A stretch of 64,000 nucleotides of DNA, from positions 1 through 64,000 of the forward strand of contig JAFQAZ010000011.1 of assembly GCA_017416855.1 (NCBI GenBank), in the 5' to 3' direction. The first letter of the stretch is position 1. Each line of letters starts with the position of its first letter. This DNA comes from Clostridia bacterium. Its GTDB lineage: Bacteria; Bacillota; Clostridia; UBA1381; UBA9506. Shown piece by piece: positions 1 through 9,600 of this stretch. A program made the position numbers and the translations under genes. The notes below the pieces were generated by a model. That model ran no database searches. It saw only the letters and a list, made by a program, of their open reading frames with translations, and was not told the origin of the DNA.

Positions 1-393
1 AGGAAGTTCTTTTGCGGTTGTAACCACCCGACAAAAGAACGGCTGGATTAAGCGCATTCTATTTTATGGAATGCCTTACTCCATGCCTCCCCCGCACCCC
101 TTAAAACGACACAGGGGCGCTGCCCCTGGACCCCTTTACATAGAAAGAACACCTACATAACCCATTTATGGGTAGCTAGTAGTAATTGCATGGCTGGCAG
201 GCCAATAAAAAGCGCACTTGTGCGCAGCCAGTAAAGGGTAGGGCTATGCCCGAAAATGAAATACCACCCGCTATGCGGGTGGATATTTATTGGCGGAGAG
301 GGATGTACATATACAAATATACTTTCAGGATATAGGTATAGAATGATTGCAACTCCGCCATTTGATGAGGATGTATTCAATTTAATAGTCTTT
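1..393. other. Hairpin-rich non-coding region
   Basis: No convincing gene lies here. At least six stem-loops follow one another: arms 6-14/32-40; CAGGGGC-gct-GCCCCTG at 112-128; ACCCAT-tt-ATGGGT at 160-173; a compound hairpin 191-230 with the inner stem GCGCAC-tt-GTGCGC; GGGC-tat-GCCC at 241-251; CCACCCGC-tat-GCGGGTGG at 264-282. A wider pair TGGCGGAG/CTCCGCCA spans 291-360. An intrinsic terminator follows at 394-428. The layout would fit a structured RNA, a replication or transfer origin, or the end of a mobile element. I do not recognise a known family. Confidence 0.45.
291..303. repeat. 13-bp copy of the tRNA-Ser 3' end (possible att site)
   Basis: TGGCGGAGAGGGA here matches exactly, and in the same orientation, the end of the tRNA-Ser at 44171-44183. 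Such short copies mark the far ends of islands integrated at tRNA 3' ends. The first eight bases also pair with CTCCGCCA at 353-360, so the site may owe its sequence to a local hairpin instead. Confidence 0.4.
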
Positions 394-428
394 AAAACAC
401 AATCGATTATGGTTGTGTTTTTTTGTTT
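394..428 (+). terminator. Intrinsic terminator before first gene
   Basis: Nine-base stem AAAACACAA (394-402) / TTGTGTTTT (413-421) with a 10-base loop, running into a T-rich tract. It would end any transcript crossing the hairpin-rich region and lies 23 bases before the first start codon. Confidence 0.65.
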
Positions 429-450
429 TAAAAAAATGGAGGATTTAAAA

Positions 451-1116
451 ATGGTTGATTATTTTGTAACTAAAGGAAAATTGGTAGTAAGAAACAGTGA
501 GCCACTGCTTGTGGCAGACGGTGAAACAAAAGCACTTTCTCAGGCTGAATTTATCTTGTGGACAAGTCTGCATTGGAATGTGATGAATAAGGAATCACTC
601 AAGGCAGAGTTTGACAGAAGAATGAAAAAGTACGGACTCTATGGTGATGTGTCTTTTGAGCAGACGCTTAACCGTATGCAAACAAGGGGTCTTGTCGCAG
701 GTGAGTCAGATTATCTTGCGGTTGATGCACTATATAATCTGGTAAAGGATTTGTATGTAGTTCCCCTTGGAACAGTGAATGTATTTAAAAAAGCAATGAT
801 GTTTGGTGTTATGCTTATCAACGGCGTTCCCTTTAATAAATGCAGAGAGGCGATGGATGATTTCAATCTGAACTGCCTGGAAAAGAAAATTGTCGGTTTT
901 TCAAAAAGGCTTAAGGTTTCAGGGTCAGAACTTATCCGCATCAGCGATAAGGATTTATGGAATATAGAGTTTGAAGAAGAAATTGTTCCTCTTGCATACG
1001 ATGAGCACGAGGATATGGACACTCTCGGAAACTTCACAAGATTTTCAAAGGATAAAAACAAGGTCCTTGAGGCAATTGTGAATCTGTACTTAAAGAAACA
1101 AATTGTATTTGAATAA
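451..1116 (+). CDS. Hypothetical protein, mobile-element cargo
   Basis: This 221-residue protein is soluble, with no signal peptide or membrane segment, and I do not recognise the family. The frame is open further upstream, but ATG 451 is preceded by TGGAGG at a good distance and lies after a terminator, so I chose it. It is rich in charged residues and predicted helices (MNKESLKAEFDRRMKKYG near residue 45) and reads like a small winged-helix or regulatory protein. It is followed after 19 bases by a secreted stalk-domain gene and then by another hypothetical, probably as one transcript. Its position ahead of a replication-type protein suggests cargo of an integrative element. Function unknown. 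Confidence 0.6.
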   Translation: MVDYFVTKGKLVVRNSEPLLVADGETKALSQAEFILWTSLHWNVMNKESLKAEFDRRMKKYGLYGDVSFEQTLNRMQTRGLVAGESDYLAVDALYNLVKDLYVVPLGTVNVFKKAMMFGVMLINGVPFNKCREAMDDFNLNCLEKKIVGFSKRLKVSGSELIRISDKDLWNIEFEEEIVPLAYDEHEDMDTLGNFTRFSKDKNKVLEAIVNLYLKKQIVFE

Positions 1117-1135
1117 TAGAAAGGTTTGGTGACTT

Positions 1136-1975
1136 ATGAAAAGGGCAGTAAGTATTTTATTAATGGTTGTAATCATTTCCATGTGTACCAATTCATCTGC
1201 ACATATGGAAGTAAAGGTAACACTTGACGGGAACGAAATTTGTTTCCCCGATGCAAAACCGTTTATTGATGAACGCGACAGAGTTTTAGTTCCAATCAGA
1301 TTTGTATCAGAGGCACTTGGCGCTTTTGTTGATTGGGAAAATGAAACAAGAACTGCAGTTATTAAACAAGATAACGATGAAATCATTTATACAGTTTATC
1401 AGCCAATGGCATACCTGAACGGCGAAATGATGGTTATGGATACATACGGAATCTTAAAAGATTGCAGAACGATGATACCTATAAGATTTATTTCTGAACT
1501 TTTGGGTTGCATGGTTAACTGGAACGAAAAAACCGCAACGGTTGTTATTACATCACCAAAGGATGTAGTCGATTTCCCTGAGCCTGAGATTACTGTAAAT
1601 TATCCGGAGAGCATTTCAGACAAAAGGTTACTTTGGATTGATGTTTTAAACATCAGAGATTTTGAGCGTAGCGGTGATTATGAATTCAAAATAGAGTTTT
1701 TAAATCCTGCTCAGTTCAATACCTACGAACAGGACGAAGGCGCTATCAACGGATGGCAAAAATACACAAGATGCAATTTTATGTCTGTATCAAATAGTTA
1801 TAAAACCATCTACTCAATCACAAGAGCATTTTACACAACCAGAGATGCTATGAAAACTTATAAGCCAAAGGAGTGTGATGAAATCACCTTCAGACTAATC
1901 GTCAGAAATAAAATGACAAGAGAAACACGCGAGTATATTTTTACAGAAAATCTAAAGCTTCCGTATGAAGTATAA
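1136..1975 (+). CDS. Secreted copper amine oxidase N-terminal (stalk) domain protein
   Basis: The 279-residue protein begins with a signal peptide (KRAVSILLMVVIISMC; cleavage probably after the Ala of SSA near residue 22). Residues about 25-140 form the stalk domain named after copper amine oxidase, recognised by the two motifs VLVPIRFVSEALGAFVDW and MIPIRFISELLGCMVNW. In Firmicutes this domain is a cell-surface module and is not itself an oxidase. The C-terminal half (145-279) is an unrecognised beta-rich region. There is no anchor motif. It sits between two hypothetical genes of the mobile block; a second stalk-domain protein is at 58479. Domain call is firm, role unknown. Confidence 0.85.
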   Translation: MKRAVSILLMVVIISMCTNSSAHMEVKVTLDGNEICFPDAKPFIDERDRVLVPIRFVSEALGAFVDWENETRTAVIKQDNDEIIYTVYQPMAYLNGEMMVMDTYGILKDCRTMIPIRFISELLGCMVNWNEKTATVVITSPKDVVDFPEPEITVNYPESISDKRLLWIDVLNIRDFERSGDYEFKIEFLNPAQFNTYEQDEGAINGWQKYTRCNFMSVSNSYKTIYSITRAFYTTRDAMKTYKPKECDEITFRLIVRNKMTRETREYIFTENLKLPYEV

Positions 1976-2002
1976 AAAATTAATATTAAGGAGGTAGGGA
2001 AG

Positions 2003-2698
2003 ATGACCTACAAACAATTTGAGTTAAAAAAAGCAGAAGTGGCAAAAGGCATTAGTGAACTTGAAAACGAAATGCAAAAGCCAAGATTGCGAGAGTCAAT
2101 TGAGTATGAGTGGCTGGTGAAACTATTGTGTTACTTAAAGAGGTTGAATGATGCGATGGAACCCGGAGGGATGAAAGAGGACTATCTTGCACTGGAATAT
2201 CTTGCAGAGAAATTCGTATGTGTTACAAGAGATGTCACAGCTATATTAGCGGGTCTTCCAAGAGAAGAAGTTATTCTTAAGGGTGCAGACACTATGGGCA
2301 TTACGGTAGAGAAAAACAATGGCGTATTAGAGGTTACCATTCCGAAGATTTTGCCAACAAAGGACGAATCAAAACCAGATTATTTATTTGAACCGCTATT
2401 CTATGCAATGAGAGATTTTCATTATAACTGTGAATCTGTTGCTATTGATGAAAAGGTTATGATGTGTATTGAATTTGTCTATGGTGAAGATTACGACAGA
2501 CTATTAAGAGGAGACCACGACAACAAGGAAGTTAAACAGGTAATTGACGCAATTGCAAATTTTGTTGTACCGGATGACAGTGATTATTATTTAAGCCTTT
2601 GCCAAATTTCCTCTGTAGGTAAGTACAGTCATACAAAGGTTTATGTAATGCCGGAAAAAGACTTTGGAGAGTTCTTTTTGAAGCATCAAAACAAGTAA
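2003..2698 (+). CDS. Hypothetical protein (DUF6100-like), mobile-element associated
   Basis: A 231-residue soluble protein with a strong ribosome site (AAGGAGGTAGGG) just before ATG 2003. The first 90 residues are mostly charged helices; the rest mixes helix and strand (for example MGITVEKNNGVLEVTIPKIL). From memory it resembles a family labelled DUF6100 found in clostridial integrative elements, but I could not verify that. It follows the stalk-domain gene by 27 bases and is separated from the next gene by a terminator, so it probably ends the first transcript. Function unknown. Confidence 0.6.
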   Translation: MTYKQFELKKAEVAKGISELENEMQKPRLRESIEYEWLVKLLCYLKRLNDAMEPGGMKEDYLALEYLAEKFVCVTRDVTAILAGLPREEVILKGADTMGITVEKNNGVLEVTIPKILPTKDESKPDYLFEPLFYAMRDFHYNCESVAIDEKVMMCIEFVYGEDYDRLLRGDHDNKEVKQVIDAIANFVVPDDSDYYLSLCQISSVGKYSHTKVYVMPEKDFGEFFLKHQNK

Positions 2699-2775
2699 AT
2701 TAATATCCCAAAACCGTATCACAAAACGGTGATTTTAAGACAATTTTTTGTGACATGGAGAAAAGGCCGAGAAAT

Positions 2776-2797
2776 AAGGCTTTTCGAAGCCTTTTTT
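2776..2797 (+). terminator. Intrinsic terminator with TTCG loop
   Basis: Stem AAGGCTT/AAGCCTT around a TTCG tetraloop, followed by four further T. It closes the 451-2698 transcript. Confidence 0.8.
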
Positions 2798-2858
2798 CCA
2801 AATAAAAAAGACCATAAATAGGAAACTTGGATTAAAATAAGCAGGTGAAAGTAAAGTT

Positions 2859-3998
2859 ATGATTAGAGAGCAGACAATAGAATATAAGATAGTAAGTTTA
2901 ATAGGATTAGCAGGAGAAGTACAGACAGAAGAGTTATATAAATTGAAATATGGAAAAGAGTATATAAGAAAAACAATAAGCAAGTTAATAACAAAGAAAT
3001 ATATTAAAGTATATAAATTTAATAATAAAAAATATTTAAGATTAACCGTGGTGTGTAAAAGATATTTAAAAGAATACCATTCAGACAGATTTGAAAATAT
3101 GTTTGATGGAGCGAGCAGGACCAATAAGGTACGAAGCGATGAACACAGACGAATAAGAAATCACAGACTTGCTGAAATATTAATTCTCTTAGACCTTGCA
3201 GACATAAAAATTTTTGCGGATGAAAAAAGCCTGATGGAAAAAACTCTTGGATTTGAAAGAAGAAACGGCACAGACTTAACAGACTATTGTACAGAGAAAA
3301 ACACAGCAGAGTTTTATACGGCAGATGAATTAAAAGCAGCAGGATTATTCAGGAACGCAAGAACTTCAAGAGCCATGGGGGTTATCTTCTCTTATCCTGA
3401 AGCTTATATTATATATAATTTTGGTGACGAGGTTCTGGAAATGGAGAATAAAACTGAGGAATCATTTTTCTCCAAAGCTAGATTGGTATTTTATGACGAA
3501 CTACAGGGAAGGCGATATTATGAATTTCCAAGAATTATTTATGTAGGAAACAGTATGGAGCTTGCAAACAAAATTATGAATGCAAGAAAAGGAGCAGTAA
3601 AAAAGATATTTAGCTCATGGACGAGCTATCCCCATGTTCTCTTCCTTGATACATCAAATCACGCACCAGAGCAACTTAAATACATTATAAACAATACACG
3701 CTGTAAGGAGATAAGAAAATACATAGATAATAATTTTGAAGGGGAAAGAGAATGGTTATATACGACTCAAACGAAGGACAGGAAAAGCGAAATTTTGAAC
3801 TGTACCAACTGTGACCTTATAGCTATTAACCTTCATAAAGTTGGAAGCAAAGATATAACAGAAGAAAGCAAAAAACTGATACTTGTTTGTCTTGATTATC
3901 AATTGCCATATATGAAAAAATATTTCAGAAGAAGAGATAGTGTTGAGTATTATCATTTTGAATCAGCAAAATTCTATGGAACGGAGGACACCAGATGA
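2859..3998 (+). CDS. Putative winged-helix replication or plasmid-type protein
   Basis: A 379-residue basic protein. Residues 1-70 look like a winged helix (IVSLIGLAGEVQTEELYKL followed by a recognition-helix segment around KEYIRKTISKLITKKYIKV), as in replication-relaxation type proteins of plasmids and integrative elements. The remainder, from about residue 95, is of unknown fold; no catalytic motif is visible. The DNA of the first 250 bases is unusually A-rich. The stop codon overlaps the start of the next gene (ATGA), so the two are translationally coupled and probably act together in element replication. The family call is tentative. Confidence 0.6.
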   Translation: MIREQTIEYKIVSLIGLAGEVQTEELYKLKYGKEYIRKTISKLITKKYIKVYKFNNKKYLRLTVVCKRYLKEYHSDRFENMFDGASRTNKVRSDEHRRIRNHRLAEILILLDLADIKIFADEKSLMEKTLGFERRNGTDLTDYCTEKNTAEFYTADELKAAGLFRNARTSRAMGVIFSYPEAYIIYNFGDEVLEMENKTEESFFSKARLVFYDELQGRRYYEFPRIIYVGNSMELANKIMNARKGAVKKIFSSWTSYPHVLFLDTSNHAPEQLKYIINNTRCKEIRKYIDNNFEGEREWLYTTQTKDRKSEILNCTNCDLIAINLHKVGSKDITEESKKLILVCLDYQLPYMKKYFRRRDSVEYYHFESAKFYGTEDTR

Positions 3999-4948
3999 CA
4001 AAATATACGATTAAAAAAGAAAAGGATTTTGTACAGATACCAAACAGTATTCTGACAAATCCTGATATAAGCCTTAAAGCAAAAGGTATACTTGCCCTGA
4101 TGCTTTCGCTTCCTGATAATTGGAAATTCAGCATTGAAGGAATTGCAAGTAAGTGTAAAGAGAGCAAAGAATGTATTGGGAGCGCAATAAAAGAACTTGA
4201 ATCAGCTGGTTATATAAAAAGAACCATGATGCACGGAGTTGATGGCAAGATAACAGGAATGGAATATGAAATCTTTGAGGAACCTTATACCGTCGTTGAA
4301 GCTGAAGAACATAATGAAGAAAAGCCTTGCACGGCTAATCCTTCTGCGGAAAAACCTTTAACGGAAGAGCTGTCAGAAGAAAAACCGTTGACGGAAAACC
4401 CGTCAATGGATTTACCAGTGAAGGAAAAGCCTTCGGAGGAAAACCACTGGGTAAATAATACTAAAACAAATAAAAAAGAAAATAATAATATTTTATATAA
4501 TAATACTCAATCTAATCCTATCCCATCTAAGAATAAAATAAGTTTTAATATGTCTGAGATTGATAGATGCCGATGGATGGTAAAAGATAACATTGATTAC
4601 GATATTTTAGCTGAGAGGGATCATATACCTAGGGATATGCTTGATGAAATAGTGGAGATTATAGTTGAAACCATTTGCTCAAAAAATGAAACCATAACCA
4701 TTGCAAGTAATACATATCCTCATGAACTCGTAAAAAATAAATTCCTGAAAATTAACAGTGACCATATTGAGTATGTCATAGATTGTGTGAGCAAAAATAC
4801 AACCAAAATTAGCAACATCAAACAATATATGCTTGCGGCCATTTTCAATGCTCCCAACACCATCGGTAGCTATTATACTACCAGAGTGAATTACGATTTG
4901 TATGGGGAAAACGAAATAGGCAATCTTGGAAGACTGCCTGTGAATTAA
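3995..4948 (+). CDS. HTH replication protein with DUF6017-type C-terminal domain
   Basis: The 317-residue protein begins with a helix-turn-helix domain (FVQIPNSILTNPDISLKAKG, then the recognition region ESKECIGSAIKELESAGYIKR). A hydrophilic linker at about 108-150 repeats an EKPLTENPS-like unit. Residues about 185-305 match the DUF6017 pattern as I recall it (RCRWMVKDNIDYDIL, YPHELVKNKFLKINSDHIEY, NIKQYMLAAIFNAP). This architecture is common in putative replication initiators or primosome proteins of clostridial conjugative elements. It overlaps the upstream gene by four bases, and its stop codon overlaps the stop codon of the opposing toxin gene. The DNA-binding role is well supported, the replication role is inferred. 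Confidence 0.8.
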   Translation: MTKYTIKKEKDFVQIPNSILTNPDISLKAKGILALMLSLPDNWKFSIEGIASKCKESKECIGSAIKELESAGYIKRTMMHGVDGKITGMEYEIFEEPYTVVEAEEHNEEKPCTANPSAEKPLTEELSEEKPLTENPSMDLPVKEKPSEENHWVNNTKTNKKENNNILYNNTQSNPIPSKNKISFNMSEIDRCRWMVKDNIDYDILAERDHIPRDMLDEIVEIIVETICSKNETITIASNTYPHELVKNKFLKINSDHIEYVIDCVSKNTTKISNIKQYMLAAIFNAPNTIGSYYTTRVNYDLYGENEIGNLGRLPVN

Positions 4949-5850
4949 AAAAGATTTTCTTGTAATACCTTTTCAAGAACTTCTATTGCTGTGTTATAGT
5001 TAACGGGCTTGAACAAAAGTGATGCAGTTATATTTTCATAATCGGAACGATAGGCATCGTTGGTGATTATTTTTTGAATCAACAAATTCATATCAATATC
5101 GTCCTGAGCAGATAAACATGTTTTATGTTCTTTACGCTCTTCCCTAACAGCTTTTACAAGCGATTTTAATTTATCATTAAATTCGATGGTCGGAAGAAGC
5201 TTATATAAATCATAAATATGACGGGAATGCCCTTGGATAGTATCGGCAAGATAATAATCGCCTAAAGCAAATAATTTATCAACAAAGGTTCTGTCAGCGG
5301 TTTGAACATTGAGAGTAAATGGAGCTAGATCATAAAGCTCGATGATGTCGCTATATTTGTTTTCAAGCAGATAATTATAAACAAGGCTGTCGGCCTCTTT
5401 CTTTTCGGTAGGGTATGCTCTGAAAAATACAGCTGTTTCTATAATCAAATGTTGTTTTAAAAAGTTTGAATCAAACTGAGTAGGGTAATCAATAACATAC
5501 TTGTTAAAATCACGGCGGCTGCGAATCGACTCCGGTTCGGTTAAAGTAAGATTGCAATAATTAATAGCATCAACAATATGTGCTTTTAATGCTCTGCGTT
5601 TGCTTTCGCCCGGTTTTACATCTCCCATAATGTTTAGGTCGATATCTTCGGAAAAACGGTCAATTATTTTATAGCATTTGGAAAGAGATGTGCCACCTTT
5701 GAAGACAATATCAGGATTGCGTTTGGAGATTTCTTTTAAAATGAGAGTTACATAATAGTCTTTTTCGATAATAGCTATCGGTAGTTTGCAGAAATCAGCA
5801 GTATTATAAATAACTTCCTCAAATAGTTCTTTATTATCATGCAAAAACAT
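4945..5850 (-). CDS. AbiEii-family nucleotidyltransferase toxin
   Basis: A 301-residue protein of the AbiEii/AbiGii family, the toxin of type IV abortive-infection systems. The nucleotidyltransferase signature is intact: FKGGTSLSKCY followed by RFSEDIDLNI, giving the G-x-S ... D-x-D metal site, with KDYYVTLILKEI upstream. Family members transfer nucleotides to RNA targets and stop growth during phage infection. It is downstream of the antitoxin gene and overlaps it by 14 bases, so the two are co-translated. No disruption is visible, so the system may be functional although its surroundings have decayed. Confidence 0.9.
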   Translation of the reverse strand: MFLHDNKELFEEVIYNTADFCKLPIAIIEKDYYVTLILKEISKRNPDIVFKGGTSLSKCYKIIDRFSEDIDLNIMGDVKPGESKRRALKAHIVDAINYCNLTLTEPESIRSRRDFNKYVIDYPTQFDSNFLKQHLIIETAVFFRAYPTEKKEADSLVYNYLLENKYSDIIELYDLAPFTLNVQTADRTFVDKLFALGDYYLADTIQGHSRHIYDLYKLLPTIEFNDKLKSLVKAVREERKEHKTCLSAQDDIDMNLLIQKIITNDAYRSDYENITASLLFKPVNYNTAIEVLEKVLQENLF

Positions 5851-6457
5851 TGCTAAGCCCCATTTCGTATATAGATTTGTAGATCTTATCAGGGAAAAGA
5901 GAGAGATAGCTATCGAACTTATCTTTGGTAATAGACTTACTAAAAATGTAGTCGACCAGTTTGTCTTTGGTTTCTTCTTTAGATAATTCGGAATACGTTT
6001 CTATGTCCTTTAAAAGTTCCAGAAGTTGCAGAGTATAGACATTATCTTCAGTAATTTCAGTTCGCGCTTTTCGAATGATAAATGTTCGTCCATTATAATC
6101 TAGGCGTTTTATAGGATTACCCATTTCATTGCTGACAATTTCTTGGACAAATGGCATTTGCGTAGAGATTCCAAGCTTGTTAGCAAAAACATACCCACTA
6201 TAATATCCCATAATTTTATTATTTCTGGAAATGTATTTCTTTTCCACAACAATTTCCGGCGGAATTGCAACACTACCACCAAGCAATGATTTTTTAGGAA
6301 TATAGTAGATGCCATTTTCAAAACGGGATAAATACCCGTTGTCGGTTAACAATTTAAATTGTCTTCGCTTATTAACCTCGGACAAGCCGATATCTATGTC
6401 AGAAGCAACAATGGGCTCACCAGGCAAATAGGTATTTGATATATAGTTCCACAACAT
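5837..6457 (-). CDS. DUF6088/AbiEi-like antitoxin
   Basis: The 206-residue protein carries an N-terminal winged helix typical of AbiEi-type antitoxins (PIVASDIDIGLSEVNKRRQF, then LTDNGYLSRFENGIYYIPK). These antitoxins repress their own operon and neutralise the nucleotidyltransferase. A GTG nine bases upstream is also in frame, but ATG 6457 has GAGGTG about seven bases before it, so I chose the ATG. It is the first gene of the minus-strand pair and has a clear promoter at 6511-6540. The DUF6088 label is from memory. Confidence 0.8.
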   Translation of the reverse strand: MLWNYISNTYLPGEPIVASDIDIGLSEVNKRRQFKLLTDNGYLSRFENGIYYIPKKSLLGGSVAIPPEIVVEKKYISRNNKIMGYYSGYVFANKLGISTQMPFVQEIVSNEMGNPIKRLDYNGRTFIIRKARTEITEDNVYTLQLLELLKDIETYSELSKEETKDKLVDYIFSKSITKDKFDSYLSLFPDKIYKSIYEMGLSNVFA

Positions 6458-6510
6458 TAAAAACACCTCGCAATAACAAAAAAGAAAAAAATAATTTCAT
6501 TTCTGTTATT

Positions 6511-6540
6511 AGTATATCATAACGAGGATATTTTAGTCAA
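6511..6540 (-). promoter_or_regulatory. Promoter of the AbiE-type pair
   Basis: On the minus strand TTGACT (6540-6535) and TATACT (6516-6511) are 18 bases apart, which places transcription start near 6504. Close to the housekeeping sigma consensus. Confidence 0.75.
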
Positions 6541-6600
6541 TGGTTTCTTAAAAAAATATTGAATGTAAAAAATTTTTTCTTTTCCCTTTCATACCATTAT

Positions 6601-6629
6601 TTGCGAATTTGGTTATATTATGATAGAAT
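6601..6629 (+). promoter_or_regulatory. Promoter of the STAND-like gene
   Basis: TTGCGA (6601-6606) and TAGAAT (6624-6629) have a 17-base spacer; the start codon follows 59 bases later. It diverges from the toxin-antitoxin promoter, with about 60 bases between the two -35 boxes. Confidence 0.55.
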
Positions 6630-6688
6630 ATATTTTGATTATATTGGACAATTAGGATTAAGCTTTTATAGAGAAGGAAGGCATAGTT

Positions 6689-9600
6689 ATGAAAGAACAA
6701 TTAAATGATAAATGTATAGAAGTGTTAATTAATGGAATATCAAAACTAATTCTAAAGATAAAAGAGAATTATGACTGGAAAAAATTATTTATAGATACAG
6801 GTGAGTTTCTAGTTAATAGTCATGAAGCTTCCAATTCTTTTAAAGAAGATTTAATTGTAATTTTTTCAAAAGATAATTTACGTGAGATTTCTCAAAAGCT
6901 AAAGAATAGTAGTGGATATAGTTTTACTCAAATTTTATATGGTGAATTGTATAATCTAATGCTTCGCTATGAAGTTCCTCCTATGCAAGCGGAGACGTAT
7001 ATTAATCATTTTTCTCAAATGATAATAAAATATTTAGAAGAAAATGATCGAGAGAAAACATTGGAAATGTTTTTAGGAGAGTGGAGAAGAGAACAAGAGG
7101 AAAGAGCAATAAAACAAGGTGAACAGCTCAAGCTAATATATAATGAGATTACATCTCTGAAAGAAAATGATATTCAACCTTTAACCATAAGAGATATTGA
7201 TGCTCAAATAAGAAAAAGATCTGCATACAAAGGTATGAGTTTGGATTTTTTTGAATTAGATGATGAACAGTTTGAACTTAATTTTCAGGAGAGGCTAAAT
7301 AGTAACAGAATATTTGTGGTTGGTAAATCGCGGGAAGAAACCACGTATCGGATATTAAATGAATTAAAAAATAAAAATTCTGACAGGGGAGTTCTTATTA
7401 TCTCAAACCAGGAAGATTGGGAAAAATTAGAGGATAGTAATATAAGCGGATGCATACTAATCCCGATTTTTTATGCAGAGAATATACCAACCATTCCTAA
7501 TAATACAAATATCTTTGTGTATGGTGAAGACGAGCCTTGTTATAATACAGATAAATTGAATTTAAAGAAAAGAACAAGAAAAAATATAATTAATTCATTA
7601 GAAAAGATAGGTTTTGAGCCAAATGAGGCATATCAAGTTGTAGAAAAGACACATGGGTTGTATTCTGCGTTAAAAAAGAAACTTTTTAGCGACGCTATAC
7701 ACAACAAACCTGAATGGATAAAACGACATTCGGATGTTGTGATGGCTGCTTTGTTATGCGGAAAATGGACCGAGTCTGAAGGAGATAAAATAATTTTTGA
7801 AGAATTATCCGGTAAAAAATATGATGATTGTAAAAAGGAATTATTAACTTTTTCGTATGGGGAAGCTCCTTACATAGTTGAAATCAAGGGATACAGCGGA
7901 AGTAATATACAAATTGCCAGTATAGAAGACGCATGGGAGGAACTGGATTTATATATTTCTGATGAAATGTGGGGAAATTTTATAAATTTATTTTATGAAG
8001 TTTTAATCGAGTCGGAGCCTATTTTTGAATATCCTTTTGAAAAACACTTTGAGGCGAGTATTTATACTGATAAGCCTGAATGGTCTCAAACACTTAAAAA
8101 AGGAATGATTCGTACTCTGGTTATGCGTGCGTTTTACAGACAACATGCAGAAAATCAAAGACAAATAGATGAAGTGATCAGTAAAGTATTAAATACAATC
8201 ACCACTAAGAAACGATGGGGATATATTGCTCAGTATTTTACGGAATTATGCGAAGCTTCCCCAAAGGCCGTGCTAGAAAAGCTGGAAAAAGAATTTTCTG
8301 AGCCTACTGGTATGTTAGAACTATTTTCTGCAAATGACGGAGACTTTTTGACAGGACGACACTACTATACACATATTTTGTGGGCTGTAGAGCAACTCTT
8401 GCAACAAAAAATGTATGTCAAAAGGGCTATCGATTGGCTGTGGAAGGCAAATGATTATAATATTAAATATAGTGTTGGCAATAGTCCTAAAAGCATATTG
8501 GAAGTTGTGTACTGTGCGTGGATTAATATGAGCGTGCAGTCCGTGGATGAAAAAATTGATTCAGCGAGAAAAGCTGTGGCTACTTATGATTGTGCATGGG
8601 AGATTATATATGGCAATTTACCTAATGGAAGAAATTCAATCTGCTCTAATTTAAACACGCCTCACTATAGAGCTGTTGATGAGCCGGCAGAATTATATGT
8701 ATATGAGGTGAATAAGACATATATAGAATACCTCAATATTTGTGTCGAGAATATAAATGGCGATGTTGATAAATGGAAGAAAATAGTTGAGTCCTTACAT
8801 TGGTACGGAACGAAAATACAAGACGATATATTGTGTCATTTAATTGAAACTTGTCGGGAGTTTTCTGATGAAGAAAAAATTCAGGCGAAAAATTCAATAA
8901 GGCAATTGGTATACCGTCATAGATATTTTGCAGATGCTCAATGGAGTTTAGATGATGTTTCTATCCAAAAATATGAGGATGTCTTAGAAAAAATAATTCT
9001 AGAAGATAAAACTTATGAGTTTCTATATTTATTTACTTCCGAGTATGATTTTCCCTTGTTACATCCAATCCCTTATCAGAAAGAGGGAATCAGCTCACGA
9101 GATGAGAATAAGTTGCTAAGAGTTCAAGAAATAGAAACCCAGATACAGTTATTTAAGGATTGTAAATATTCTTTAGACAGATTGATTCAACTGGCGGTTA
9201 AGGATGAAAATTGTGCCTTAGGGGAGGTGCTAGCTGAGTATTATTGTAAAAATGTATTTGACAGAGATGTTTTTGAACTGTTATTAGAAAATGATTGTAA
9301 GGGTATGCATGTTTACAATTATTTCCGTAGCTTGTATTATAAGGGTAATGTTGATTTAAGAGAAATATTAAAAATGGTAAAAGAAAAGGCTTACAATATA
9401 TTCTTGATTTCTAATGTAATTAGCCTGCAAGCGATAGTAAGTCCAACTGATGCACTCATAGCAGAAGAGGATGATGAAGTAAAAAAGAAATACTGGAATA
9501 TGAATATGCTGAGAGCAGTATCTGAAAATGCAAAAGAAGATACATGGATATGGGCACTGGAAGAATGCAAAAAATACGGGATGCTGTCTTCTTATTTGGA

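Noticed and set aside
256-450. N-terminal extension of the first gene
   Set aside because: It runs through two hairpins and a terminator, has low-complexity residues, and a good start with ribosome site exists at 451.
6458-6466. GTG start of the antitoxin at 6466
   Set aside because: It lies within the ribosome site of the better ATG at 6457.
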